A DNA stretch of 64,000 nucleotides from an uncultured Acidimicrobiaceae bacterium (GTDB lineage: Bacteria; Actinomycetota; Acidimicrobiia; Spongiisociales; SHLN01), in the NCBI GenBank assembly GCA_947259275.1, contig CAMYMH010000009.1, positions 1 through 64,000 on the forward strand, written 5' to 3'. The translations under genes were made by a program, and so were the position numbers. The notes under the pieces were generated by a model. It had not been told where the DNA came from. It was given only the letters and a program-made list of their open reading frames with translations, and searched no databases. Numbering within the stretch: the stretch's first letter is position 1; the number at the start of each line of letters is the position of its first letter. Shown here piece by piece: positions 7,193 to 19,611 of the stretch.

Positions 7193-8419
7193 GTGACGTC
7201 CGGGCTGCTGAGCGGTATGAGAGTTGTCGAGGGGTCGGCCTTCGTGGCCGCCCCCCTTGGGGGAATGACTCTCGCCCAGCTGGGTGCAGATGTCATCCGC
7301 TTCGATCCGATCGGGGGAGGGCTCGACTATCGCCGCTGGCCGATCCACCGGGACGGCCTGAGCCTGTATTGGGCGGGTCTCAATAAGGGGAAGCGCTCGA
7401 TCGCTCTCGACCTGCGTTCCGAGGAGGGGCGGGACCTGGCCCGCTCACTCATCACCGCCCCCGGTTCCGACGCCGGGATGTTTCTCACCAACTACCCGGC
7501 GGGTGGATGGATCGATTACCAGCATCTCGTCGGCCGCCGGCCCGACCTCATCATGTGCCACATCCTCGGCAACGCCGATGGGAGCACCGCGGTGGACTAC
7601 ACCGTGAACGCCGCCGTCGGATTCCCCTCGATTACCGGGCCCGAAGACCTGGACGGAGTGGTCAATTCGGTGCTTCCGACCTGGGATCTGGTTGCCGGCA
7701 TGACCGCCGCCACCGGTTTGCTGGCAGCCGACCGGCACCGCGCCCGCACCGGCGAGGGCGGCCTGTTTAGGCTGCCGCTGTTCGATGTTGCCCTGGCGGT
7801 GCTTGGTCATCTCGGATATCTCGCCGAGGTCCAGGTCAACGGGAACCAGCGGGGCCGCTACGGCAATTACCTCTACGGAGCCTTTGGACGAGACTTCGTG
7901 ACTGCCGACGGGCGGCGGGTGATGGTGGTGGCCATCACCGCCCGCCAGTTCCGCGGCCTGGTAGAGGCGGCCGGGCTCCAACCCGAGATCGCCGCCGCTG
8001 AGGGGCGAGTCGGTTTCGAATTCCGCAGCGACGGAGATCTGTTCGCGGCCCGTGAGCCGATCGCCGCGGTCCTCGAAGCGTGGCTCGCCACCCAGACGCT
8101 GTCTGAGGTGGCGGCACTGTTCGACGCCCACCGGGTGCTATGGGGGCCCTATCAGAGCATGCGAGAGCTGCTCGAGAGCGATCCACGCGCCAGTGCCGCC
8201 AACCCGATGCTCACACACATGGAGCAGCCGGGCATCGGGTCCTACCTGATGCCGGGATCTCCGCTCGACAGCGGTCACCACCGCCTCAGCGCCCGGCCCG
8301 CCCCGCGCCTCGGACAACACACGGACGAGATTCTGGCCTCGGTGCTGGGCCTGGACGAAGCCGAGATCGGACGTCTCCATGACCGGAAGGTGGTGGCCGG
8401 TGTCGAGCCAACTGGATGA
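7193..8419 (+). CDS. mct: Mesaconyl-CoA C1-C4 CoA transferase (2-methylfumaryl-CoA isomerase)
   Basis: The 408-residue protein is a family III CoA transferase of the distinctive Mct type. N-terminal landmarks are MRVVEGSAFVAAPLGGMTLA, GADVIRFDPIGGGLDYRRWP and LYWAGLNKGKRSIALDLR. Others are DLIMCHILGN, GNYLYGAFGRDF, and QPGIGSYLMPGSPLD followed by PRLGQHTDEIL. These match what I recall of the 3-hydroxypropionate bi-cycle enzyme that moves CoA within mesaconate from C1 to C4. I chose the GTG at 7193 because GAAGAGGAG lies just upstream; an ATG at 7154 is less likely. It faces the lyase-dehydrogenase unit, which handles chemically adjacent substrates. Confidence 0.8.
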   Translation: MTSGLLSGMRVVEGSAFVAAPLGGMTLAQLGADVIRFDPIGGGLDYRRWPIHRDGLSLYWAGLNKGKRSIALDLRSEEGRDLARSLITAPGSDAGMFLTNYPAGGWIDYQHLVGRRPDLIMCHILGNADGSTAVDYTVNAAVGFPSITGPEDLDGVVNSVLPTWDLVAGMTAATGLLAADRHRARTGEGGLFRLPLFDVALAVLGHLGYLAEVQVNGNQRGRYGNYLYGAFGRDFVTADGRRVMVVAITARQFRGLVEAAGLQPEIAAAEGRVGFEFRSDGDLFAAREPIAAVLEAWLATQTLSEVAALFDAHRVLWGPYQSMRELLESDPRASAANPMLTHMEQPGIGSYLMPGSPLDSGHHRLSARPAPRLGQHTDEILASVLGLDEAEIGRLHDRKVVAGVEPTG

Positions 8420-8627
8420 ACCGGCGAGGCACACCGAGGTGGTTGAAGACGTGATTCTCCGGCGAACCGATCAGCCGGCGGGGAGAGCCACCCCGATGGG
8501 CCGGCTGCACTGTCGGCCTGGTGGTATCACCACCGGCTGGCGATGACGGCAAAGGTGGGATTCGCCGAGAGCTGCCCGCGCAAGCGGTCGGTGGCAAACT
8601 GTTGCTGATGCGCATCGAGGATGACTG

Positions 8628-9029
8628 ATGTTCAGGAGCGGCGGCGCCGGAGACCCGATGCCGGCCGGGGCCGCGCTCGGCCTTGGACTGTTCCTCATCG
8701 CCGGCGGCATCGTGCTGATCGTGGTTGGGAAACGTGCCGGCGACGGCCGTCTCCGTCAGAACCACTTCGTCGGAATTCGAACCACCCTCACCCTCAACTC
8801 TGAGATCGCCTGGGATGCCGCCCACCGGGCCGGCGGCCGGCGGCTGTCGCTCAGCGGATACGGACCGGTCGCCGCCGGCCTGCTCCTGCTACCCGGGCCC
8901 AGCAACGGAGTTGGTGCCACCATCGCATTCGCCGGTCTGGCGTGGATGGTCGGGTGGGTGCTGGCGGCCGGTTCGGCCGGGCAGCGAGCCGCCCAGGCCG
9001 CACTGTCGGCTGGTGACGAGGGCGGGTAA
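8628..9029 (+). CDS. SdpI-family membrane protein
   Basis: A small integral membrane protein of up to 133 residues. The first helix is AALGLGLFLIAGGIVLIVVG. A soluble loop holds the SdpI signature (FVGIRTTLTLNSEIAWDAAH, then RAGG). Two further hydrophobic segments follow (GPVAAGLLLLPG and IAFAGLAWMVGWVLAAG). SdpI of Bacillus is an immunity and sensing protein for a killing factor; in actinobacteria such proteins are common and mostly uncharacterised. The start could also be the ATG at 8658. It stands alone, 40 bases before the cysteine desulfurase. Confidence 0.7.
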   Translation: MFRSGGAGDPMPAGAALGLGLFLIAGGIVLIVVGKRAGDGRLRQNHFVGIRTTLTLNSEIAWDAAHRAGGRRLSLSGYGPVAAGLLLLPGPSNGVGATIAFAGLAWMVGWVLAAGSAGQRAAQAALSAGDEGG

Positions 9030-9068
9030 GGCGCCACCGAGGCGGCCGTCCTTCAATAAGATCATCCG

Positions 9069-10198
9069 ATGCTCTACCTGGATCATGCGGCGACTGCCCC
9101 GATGCGACCCGAGGCCTGGGAGGCCATGGAGGAATTCCGCTCGGCATTCGGCAACCCTGCCGGCGTACACACGGTGTCCCGGGCCGCCAAGCACGGCCTC
9201 GAGGCGGCTCGTGAACAGGCCGCCGAACTGCTGGGAGCGGCTCGTCCCACCGAGATCGTCTTCACCGCAGGGGGGACCGAGGCCGACAACCTGGCAGTGA
9301 CGGGGGCGGCGCTGGCCGATGGCGATCCCGGCTCGGTGGTGGTGACTGCCGTCGAGCACAAGGCCGTGCTGGAATCGGCCGCCTTTCTCGAGCGGCTGGG
9401 CGGCAGGGTGACCCGGCTTCCCGTCGACGCCGATGGGCTGATCGACCCGGCTGCGGCGGCCGGGGCCGTCGAGGGCGCCACGGCTGTGGTTTCGGTCATG
9501 CTGGCCAACAACGAGACCGGCGCCCTCCAGCCGGTGACCGAGGTCGCGGAGGCCGTCCACGCCGCCAACCCGAACACGCGGGTCCACACCGACGCGGTCC
9601 AGGCCTTCATCTCCGAAGAGGTCGACGTCGGTTCGCTCGGGGTCGACCTGCTGTCACTGGCCGCCCACAAGTTCGGCGGGCCCAAGGGGGTTGGCCTCCT
9701 CTACGTTCGCGAGGGTGTCCGGCTCGAGCCGGTCGTGCACGGCGGCAGCCAGGAACTGGGCAGACGGGCCGGGACCCAGAACCCGATGGGAGCAGCCGGG
9801 ATGGTGGCCGCCATGGCGGCCACGGTTGCCGACCGGACCGACTTCCGCCGGCGGGTGCAGGCCGCTCGTGACGGATTCGAAGCTCGGCTCGCCGAGGTGA
9901 TCCCCCGGCTGCGAGTCAACGGTCCACTCGACCGGCGGCTGGTCCAGCATTCCCATCTCGGGTTCCCCGGGCATAGGTCGGAGACGCTGCTGATCCGCTT
10001 TGACCAAGCCGGCCTGGCCGCCGCGGCCGGTTCGGCGTGTCAGAGCGGCGCCGTCGAGGTCTCCCACGTCCTGGCCGCCATGGGGATGGGGGAGACAGAA
10101 GCCGCCGAGGCGGTGCGTTTCTCGTTCGGCTGGACCACGGCTCCCGGCGATGCCGAGCTGGCGGCCAAGCTGGTCACCGGCGTGATCGAGGATCTCCA

Positions 10199-10202
<4 letters not shown>
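9069..10202 (+). CDS. Cysteine desulfurase (NifS/IscS family)
   Basis: This PLP enzyme removes sulfur from cysteine for tRNA thiolation and Fe-S assembly. Seen: the N-terminal YLDHAATAPMRPEAWEAM, FTAGGTEADNLAV, AVEHKAVLE (PLP-ring His), MLANNETGALQPV, the Lys-containing LAAHKFGGPKGVGLLY, RRAGTQN, and the catalytic-loop SACQSGAVEVSHVLAAMGM. Length of 377 residues is normal. It overlaps mnmA by 4 bases (ATGA), so the likely acceptor of its sulfur is the tRNA thiouridylase next door. The desulfurase-mnmA-ligA order is widespread in actinobacteria. Confidence 0.95.
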
Positions 10203-13844
<3,642 letters not shown>

Positions 13845-13862
<18 letters not shown>

Positions 13863-15305
13863 CAACACCTGATCGGTGGAGATGACCGTCTGCCACTGAT
13901 CGGAAGTGAGCTCGGCGAGCGCTTCTGCCGCATAGGCGAAGTTGACGACCCGGGTGGGATCGACCACCACCCATTCCACCTCCTCGGCCGGTGGATCGAA
14001 GGGGACGCCGGAGGTGCCGTAATCGAGCTCCCGGAACGGGTTGGGGAAGCGGTAGACCACCTGCCGGTGCCCGAGATGGACCGCCAGGGTGCTGTTGGCC
14101 GACACCACGTCATCCGGGCCGATGAGGTCGATCGCCGCCTCGATGTCCCGGGCGTCATTGATGCCGCCCCAGGCACCCCGCGACGGGCCGGGGCCGAGCC
14201 CGACGAAGGCTGCGATGGCAACCACCGCCACCACCGCCCAGTATCCGACCCGGCCGGCCCTGGCTTGCAGCCACCGGGCACCGTAGAGCGAGGCAATCCC
14301 GGCCACGGCCAGCAAGTACACCGTGTAGTGGTACCGGATATCGATCTGATAGAAGTGAGTGGAGAGCATGTTGGCGAGGGTGATGGGCACCCCCAGCAGC
14401 AGGACTAACGGCGCCGCCAGGCTGGTGGGGAAGGGCAGCAGCATCTCGCGCAAGTAGGTGAGCGAATCCGCCCGGAGGACGTCCTCCAGCACGCTGCCCG
14501 GACTGGTGGTCACTCCGCTGATGATTCCGAAAGCGCTGGTGCCGTACTCGGTGTAGCGGCCGGTGTAGAGCACTTCGCCGGTTGGAGAGAAGTGGGGGAG
14601 CAGCACCAGGAAGTTGAGCGCAAACGCGGCGGCACCCAGGCCGGCCATGGTCAGGCCGACCTTCCGCTGGTCGAGGCGCCACGCCACCCACAAGCCGAAC
14701 GGCACGACCACCAGGGCCACGTCTTCTTTGGCGAGGAGGGCGATACCAATCACCCCAACCGCCAGCCATGGACGCTGGTCGAGGAGGAGTACGACGGCGC
14801 CGAGCAACAGGGGGAGCACCAACACCTCGGGATGGAAATTGTCCCAGGTGGCCCAGCGAACCGCCGGATGCACCAGGAATGCGAGGGCAATCGCGGCCGC
14901 CAGTTCGGGCCGGACGCCGATCCGACGGCCGATGGCAAACAACAGCGGTGCCGAGACCGCGATGGCTACCACGGTGACCACCAGCAACACCCGGGGGTCG
15001 GCCCAGATCCAATACAGGGGGGTGAGGAACACCATCACGTACGACGAGTGATCGGCGAACAGATTGAGGCCCCGCAGCGTCACGAATGGGTTTTCGAAAC
15101 GGCTCAGCAGCCACAAGCCCTGGTCGAAGATGCCGAAATCGAACGTGTAGACCCCGAAACGGTGGTAGCGCCCGACGATGAGGGCGGAATGGATGGCAGC
15201 AAACGCGCCGGTGCCAGCCCATACGATGGCGCGCAACAGCCCGTCCGAGCTTGGTACCCGGGTGCGAGCCAGGGCCCGGATTGTCTCGATGGTTTGAGCG
15301 GTCAC
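13845..15305 (-). CDS. DUF2079 family polytopic membrane protein
   Basis: A membrane protein of about 486 residues with roughly ten hydrophobic segments. The N-terminal region has the DUF2079 hallmarks YHRFGVYTFDFGIFDQGLW, then FENPFVTLRGLNLFADHSS, followed by a DNFHPEVLVLPLLL segment. The architecture resembles GT-C glycosyltransferases, with acidic residues in the first extracytoplasmic loop. A soluble C-terminal part ends LTSDQWQTVISTDQVLLLHR. I prefer GTG 15305; a TTG at 15329 is possible. No operon partner is evident. Confidence 0.8.
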
Positions 15306-15338
15306 GCGAACCCCACACGCTGTTAGCAATTCCTGTCG

Positions 15339-16208
15339 TTATGCCCCGGACAGGTCTCGGAGGAAGTCTACGAGCAGCTGGTTTACATGCACCGGGCGTT
15401 CTTGCTGTGTCCAGTGCCCGCAGTCCTCGACCACCTCGACCCGCAGGTCGGGCACCCAGCGCTCCATGCCATCGGTTAGGCCGACGGGCAGCACCGGGTC
15501 GGCGTCGGCCGCCACCATCATCGTCGGCATCGAGATCGGGGCGTTGGCGAGGTGGGCGGTGGCGGCGTGGTTGGCGTCGATGTTGCGGTAGTAGTTGGCA
15601 GGCCCGGTGAGGGTTCCGGCGGTGAAGGCATCGAGAAACACCCGGAAGTCCTCATCCGGCAAGAAATCCGGATTGGCGGCGGCGGCGCGGTAGAAGCCGC
15701 TCAACTTGCCGGCGGGGTTCGACGCGAACCACGCCTCGGCGACCCCGGGTTCCTGGAGCATGAGGACGTAGCCGAAGCGGTCGCTGAGATGCTCCCGTAT
15801 GTAGCCGGTGGTTGGGAAGGCCGAGCACCAGCCCCGATAGGGCACGTTGAGTGACACCAGCCGTTCGATGCGGTCGGGGTGAGTGAGCGCCGCCGTCCAG
15901 GCGATGATGGCGCCCCAATCGTGAGCAACCATGGCTACCTTTTCGTAGCCAAGCGCGTCGATGAGACCGATGGCATCGTCCACCAGGGTGAGGAGGCCGT
16001 AGTCCTCGATTGCGGTCGGCTTGTCGGAACCGCCGTATCCGCGCAGGTCGGGGGCGATGGCGTGGAATCCTGCCTCGGCCAGGTACGGCAACTGGTGCCG
16101 CCATGAGTAGGCAAGCTCGGGAAAGCCGTGCAGCAGCAGCACCGGGTAGCCGGTTCCGGCTTCGGTCACGGCCAGGTCGATTCCGTTGCTGGCAATCCGC
16201 CGGGTCAT
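15339..16208 (-). CDS. Alpha/beta hydrolase, epoxide hydrolase-like
   Basis: The 289-residue alpha/beta-hydrolase shows VLLLHGFPELAYSWRHQLPY with the HGFPE oxyanion motif, IAPDLRGYGGSDKP, and the nucleophile elbow MVAHDWGAIIAW with Asp as nucleophile, as in epoxide hydrolases and haloalkane dehalogenases. The late acid (VAADADPVLPVGL) and catalytic His (VEDCGHWTQQERP) are present. The HGFPE and HDWG combination favours an epoxide hydrolase. Its ATG overlaps the stop of the upstream fusion gene by 4 bases, so the two are co-translated, although a shared function is not obvious. Confidence 0.88.
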   Translation of the reverse strand: MTRRIASNGIDLAVTEAGTGYPVLLLHGFPELAYSWRHQLPYLAEAGFHAIAPDLRGYGGSDKPTAIEDYGLLTLVDDAIGLIDALGYEKVAMVAHDWGAIIAWTAALTHPDRIERLVSLNVPYRGWCSAFPTTGYIREHLSDRFGYVLMLQEPGVAEAWFASNPAGKLSGFYRAAAANPDFLPDEDFRVFLDAFTAGTLTGPANYYRNIDANHAATAHLANAPISMPTMMVAADADPVLPVGLTDGMERWVPDLRVEVVEDCGHWTQQERPVHVNQLLVDFLRDLSGA

Positions 16209-18016
16209 AGTGCACTCTCCAATCCCAGCGCCTGCTCGGCGTCGTCGAGGGCTTGCCCGCCGGCCAGCACCGGGGCGAAGCGGTCACCCGCATGGTCGAG
16301 GCGGTCCCAGATGGTTTCGATGGTGAAGAGGTCGGGCGTCAGCTCCGCCACCTCATCCCACGTCAAGGGGGTTGAGACCGGCGCTCCGGGAAGTGGTCGG
16401 ACCGCGTAGACCGAGGCGATGGTCTTGCCGCCGACGTTCTGGTTGTGGTCGACAAAGACCTTCCCGGCCCGAGCGGGGATGTCCCACTCCATGGTTACGT
16501 TGGCGGGGTCGGCGGCCACGATCAGGCGGCCGACGGCCTCGACGAACCGGCGCACCCGGGCATAGGTGTGAACCGGATCGAGCGGCACGTAGACGTGGAT
16601 GCCGGTGGCTCCGGACGTCTTCGGGTACCCCCGCAGCCCCAGGTTGTCGAGTGCAACCTTGATGTGCGCGGCGGTGTCGACCACTTGTTCCCAGCCGGCA
16701 CCGTCGGCGGGATCGAGGTCGAAGATGGCGAAGTCGGGTTGACCGACCGTCTCGGTGCGTGAAAGCCACGGGTGGATCTCGATGCATCCCATGTTGGCAA
16801 ACCACATCAGCGACGGCCGGTCGGGAGCGGTGCAGAACTCGATGGCGCCCCCGCGGACGTCCGAGTGGATGGGAGCTACCGGCATCCAGTCCGGCTTGTG
16901 CGACGGCGCCTGTTTCTCGTAGAAGAAGTCTCCCTCGGCGCCGTCGGGGAACCGGGCCATGACGATGGCCCGTCCGGCCAGATGTGGCAATAGGACCGGG
17001 GCGATCGAGGCGTAGTACTGAATCAGGTCGCCCTTGGTGTAGCCGTCGGGGAAGAACGGTTTGTCCGGGTTGGTGATTCGCAAAGAGCGTCGCAGCCGGG
17101 TGGCGCGATAGCCGCCGGCCTCGGCGACGATCGCGAGCGGCTCGGGAAATGCGATCGCCCCAGACGCCAGCGGCCGGGCGCCGGGGACGGTCTGGCGGGT
17201 AGACGCGGCTGCCGACTCCACATCTGCCCACACGGCAGCATGGCTCGAGTAATCACGTGATTCTGAGACGATGGTGAGGTCGAGGTCGAGCTCGGCGGCA
17301 GCCTCGACTACCGGTTCGACCGGATTTGACCCCTCTCCATACGGGATGTGTTTGATCTCTCCGCCGGGGCCAAACGAGTTGTGGCTGTAGTGGGTGTGGA
17401 GTGGCTGGAGCTTCCAGGCCGGGAATTGGTCGAGCAGGAAGGCGTACACCGACCGGACCGCGTCGAGGTCGGTGAGGCGCCCGTCGGTGGTGGCGTGCAC
17501 GTGTGCCCAGTCGACCACCGGGCGGACCCACGAGAATTCGGCCGCCATCAGCGCAATGTCGCCGAGGTTGCCGAAAGCATTGGTGGTTCCGGTGGTTTCG
17601 AGCCCGAGGCTGACTCCCAGGTCGCGTATCTTCGGCTCGATGGATTCGAGCGCCTCGAGGGCGGTTGTCAATAACTCCTCGGAAGAGCGTTCGCGATCGT
17701 GTCCGGGGTGAACCACCACCACGGAGGCGCCGAGGCGGCGGGCCAGCTTCATGGTGTGTTCGACCGCCGCCCGGGTCTTCTGGTAGCGGGCGGGGTCGTC
17801 GAGAGTGAGCATGGCGAAGTAGGGGGCATGCACCGACAGGTTCAGGCCGCGCTCGGCGGCCAACCGCCCGAACGAGGTGCATCGATCTTCCTTCCACGGG
17901 AACCCCTTGGTGAATGCCAGCTCGAGGGCGGTGTGGCCCTGTTCGATTAGCCGGTCGAGGAAGACGGCGTCTTCGGCCCCGGCCGGCAACGTCGAGATCC
18001 CGAAGGCAACGCTCAC
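16205..18016 (-). CDS. Fusion: endonuclease IV-like TIM barrel plus LigD-type polymerase domain
   Basis: The 603-residue protein joins two repair folds. Residues 1-265 form an AP-endonuclease-2 TIM barrel. Probable zinc ligands are H63 (HAPYF), H103 (VVHPGHD), E140 (GLETT), D169 and H172 (VDWAHVH), H207/H209 (LHTHYSH), E220/H223 (GGEIKH) and E251, close to the endonuclease IV set. Residues 305-595 form a LigD/Prim-PolC polymerase domain: TNPDKPFFPDGYTKGDLIQY, catalytic D433/D435 in IFDLDPAD, SGATGIHVYVPLD with H474, D523 in VFVDHNQN, and PGAPVSTPLTWDEV. There is no ligase (KxDG) domain. The start GTG at 18016 overlaps the preceding stop (GTGA). The likely role is cleavage at abasic sites with gap filling; that role is inferred. 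Confidence 0.85.
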   Translation of the reverse strand: MSVAFGISTLPAGAEDAVFLDRLIEQGHTALELAFTKGFPWKEDRCTSFGRLAAERGLNLSVHAPYFAMLTLDDPARYQKTRAAVEHTMKLARRLGASVVVVHPGHDRERSSEELLTTALEALESIEPKIRDLGVSLGLETTGTTNAFGNLGDIALMAAEFSWVRPVVDWAHVHATTDGRLTDLDAVRSVYAFLLDQFPAWKLQPLHTHYSHNSFGPGGEIKHIPYGEGSNPVEPVVEAAAELDLDLTIVSESRDYSSHAAVWADVESAAASTRQTVPGARPLASGAIAFPEPLAIVAEAGGYRATRLRRSLRITNPDKPFFPDGYTKGDLIQYYASIAPVLLPHLAGRAIVMARFPDGAEGDFFYEKQAPSHKPDWMPVAPIHSDVRGGAIEFCTAPDRPSLMWFANMGCIEIHPWLSRTETVGQPDFAIFDLDPADGAGWEQVVDTAAHIKVALDNLGLRGYPKTSGATGIHVYVPLDPVHTYARVRRFVEAVGRLIVAADPANVTMEWDIPARAGKVFVDHNQNVGGKTIASVYAVRPLPGAPVSTPLTWDEVAELTPDLFTIETIWDRLDHAGDRFAPVLAGGQALDDAEQALGLESAL

Positions 18017-18414
18017 TGGACCCGGAACGTCCAGCTGTATGAGCCGGGATCGGGCAATCCGCTCACCCGGTCCCACTCGATGCGGATTTCATGGCTACCC
18101 GGCTCCCACGCCTCCAGAAACCGTCCCGGTGCCGGCTGCCACGAGTATCGGTTGGTGCCGGCTTGCACTCTGATCTCGGCGGGAGAGATGCGGAAGCCGT
18201 CGACAAACAGTACGAGCTCGTAGCCGACGACCAGGTCGATCTCGAGGACGGTTTGTCGAATGACCGAGTCGTTCGGAGGCGGAAACACCCGTTCGACAGG
18301 ATCCGGCAGCCGGGGCTCAGCCCCGCTCGGATTGAACGCAATCGCCAAACCGATCACTGCCACCAGCGCGAGCCCCAGCCCCGCATACACCAGGCGGTAG
18401 GTGGTTTCTTTCAT
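18013..18414 (-). CDS. Small membrane-anchored protein of unknown function
   Basis: A 133-residue product starts MKETTYR and has one membrane helix (LVYAGLGLALVAVIGLAIAF). A soluble domain follows that looks beta-rich, with two halves rich in Val, Glu and Arg (VIRQTVLEIDLVVGYELVLF and GSHEIRIEWDRVSGLPD). I do not recognise the family. It is the first gene of a three-gene unit and its stop overlaps the GTG start of the endonuclease-polymerase fusion, so translational coupling is likely. Whether it works with that protein is unknown. The long reading frame that extends further upstream is antisense to dapC and was not included. Confidence 0.65.
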   Translation of the reverse strand: MKETTYRLVYAGLGLALVAVIGLAIAFNPSGAEPRLPDPVERVFPPPNDSVIRQTVLEIDLVVGYELVLFVDGFRISPAEIRVQAGTNRYSWQPAPGRFLEAWEPGSHEIRIEWDRVSGLPDPGSYSWTFRVQ

Positions 18415-18468
18415 CGCCGACGATGATACGAGGGTGGCGTGGTTGTGACCGGCAGGTAACGTCTCTTC

Positions 18469-19611
18469 ATGCACCTGAACCCGATATTGGCTGCCATGGG
18501 CGGCTATCCGTTGGCGGAAATCCAGATGCGAGCCCGCAGCCTGCGGCAAGCAGGGCGGCCCCTGATCGACTTCTCGATCGGCGACCCCCGCGAGCCGACT
18601 CCGGAGTTCATCCGGGCGGCCCTCAAACAGGCGGTCCCCACCGTCTCGCAGTACCCAACTACCGTCGGTCTGGCGGAGTTGCGGGAGGCGATTGCCGGCT
18701 ATTTGCACCGCCGGTTTGACGTATCGGTTGATTCGGGGTCTCAGGTCATACCCACCACCGGGTCGAAGGAGGGGATCTTCCACACCCCGTTCGCCTTCGT
18801 TGAGCCCGGGGCCGGACAGGGGGTTGTGTACGGCACTCCCGGCTACCCGGTCTACGAACGAGGGGCGCGGTTTGCGGGAGCGGTCGTCGATCCCGTTCGC
18901 CTGGGCGGGGACTTCGTGCTGCGGGCCGCCGACATCAGCGAAGAGTCCTGGGAGCGGGCACGACTGGTGTGGTCGTGCTCCCCACACAATCCAACCGGTG
19001 CCATCACCTCGGGCAACGAGCTGGCCGATCTGCTGAAACGGTCGCGAGCCGAGGGTGCCTGGTTCCTGTCCGATGAGTGTTATGTGGATTTGTACGAGGA
19101 CGACGCGCCTGGATCCGTCCTGCAAGTCGCCGGGCCGGATCTCACCGGGACGCTGGCGTTCTATAGCTGCTCCAAGCGGTCGGGCATGACCGGCTACCGG
19201 AGCGGAGCCATTATCGGCGACGCCGAGGCGATTGCTGCCTTGGTGAACCTGCGCGCCGGTGCCGGGGTGGCGCCGCCCGAGTTCGTGCAGTCGGCGGCGG
19301 TGGCCGCCTGGTCGGACGATGACCATGCGGCCGAGCGCCGGGCGATCTTCGCCAACAAGCGGGCCGTGCTGCGCAAGGCCTTCGAGGCGTTGGAATTGCC
19401 GGTGGTGGGCAGCACCGCCGCCCTCTACCTGTGGGTGGCGGTCGATGACGACGTCGCCGTCACGATGCAACTGCTCGAGCGGGGAGTGGTGGTCTCGCCC
19501 GGTCGGGTGTTTGGTGCCGGGGGAGAGGGGTATATTCGCCTTGCCCTGGTTCCGACAATCGACGAATGTGAGCACGCAGTGGATGTTCTGGTGGAGTGCC
19601 TCGGCTCATGA
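18469..19611 (+). CDS. dapC: Succinyldiaminopimelate transaminase (aminotransferase class I)
   Basis: The 380-residue fold-type I PLP aminotransferase has LIDFSIGDPREPTPEFIRAA, YPTTVGLAELREAIAGYLHR, TTGSKEGIFH, VYGTPGYPVYERGA, CSPHNPTGAIT, FLSDECYVDLY and the PLP-lysine segment FYSCSKRSGMTGYRSGA. The conserved C-terminal Arg lies in GGEGYIRLALVP. Position upstream of dapD and dapE, with 4-base overlaps, identifies it as the aminotransferase step of the succinylase branch of lysine and diaminopimelate synthesis. Confidence 0.9.
   Translation: MHLNPILAAMGGYPLAEIQMRARSLRQAGRPLIDFSIGDPREPTPEFIRAALKQAVPTVSQYPTTVGLAELREAIAGYLHRRFDVSVDSGSQVIPTTGSKEGIFHTPFAFVEPGAGQGVVYGTPGYPVYERGARFAGAVVDPVRLGGDFVLRAADISEESWERARLVWSCSPHNPTGAITSGNELADLLKRSRAEGAWFLSDECYVDLYEDDAPGSVLQVAGPDLTGTLAFYSCSKRSGMTGYRSGAIIGDAEAIAALVNLRAGAGVAPPEFVQSAAVAAWSDDDHAAERRAIFANKRAVLRKAFEALELPVVGSTAALYLWVAVDDDVAVTMQLLERGVVVSPGRVFGAGGEGYIRLALVPTIDECEHAVDVLVECLGS

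Noticed and set aside
18415-19575. N-terminal extension of the small membrane protein frame (18013-19575)
   Set aside because: This part is antisense to dapC and Arg/Gly/His-rich; the real gene begins at 18414 with a normal membrane helix.
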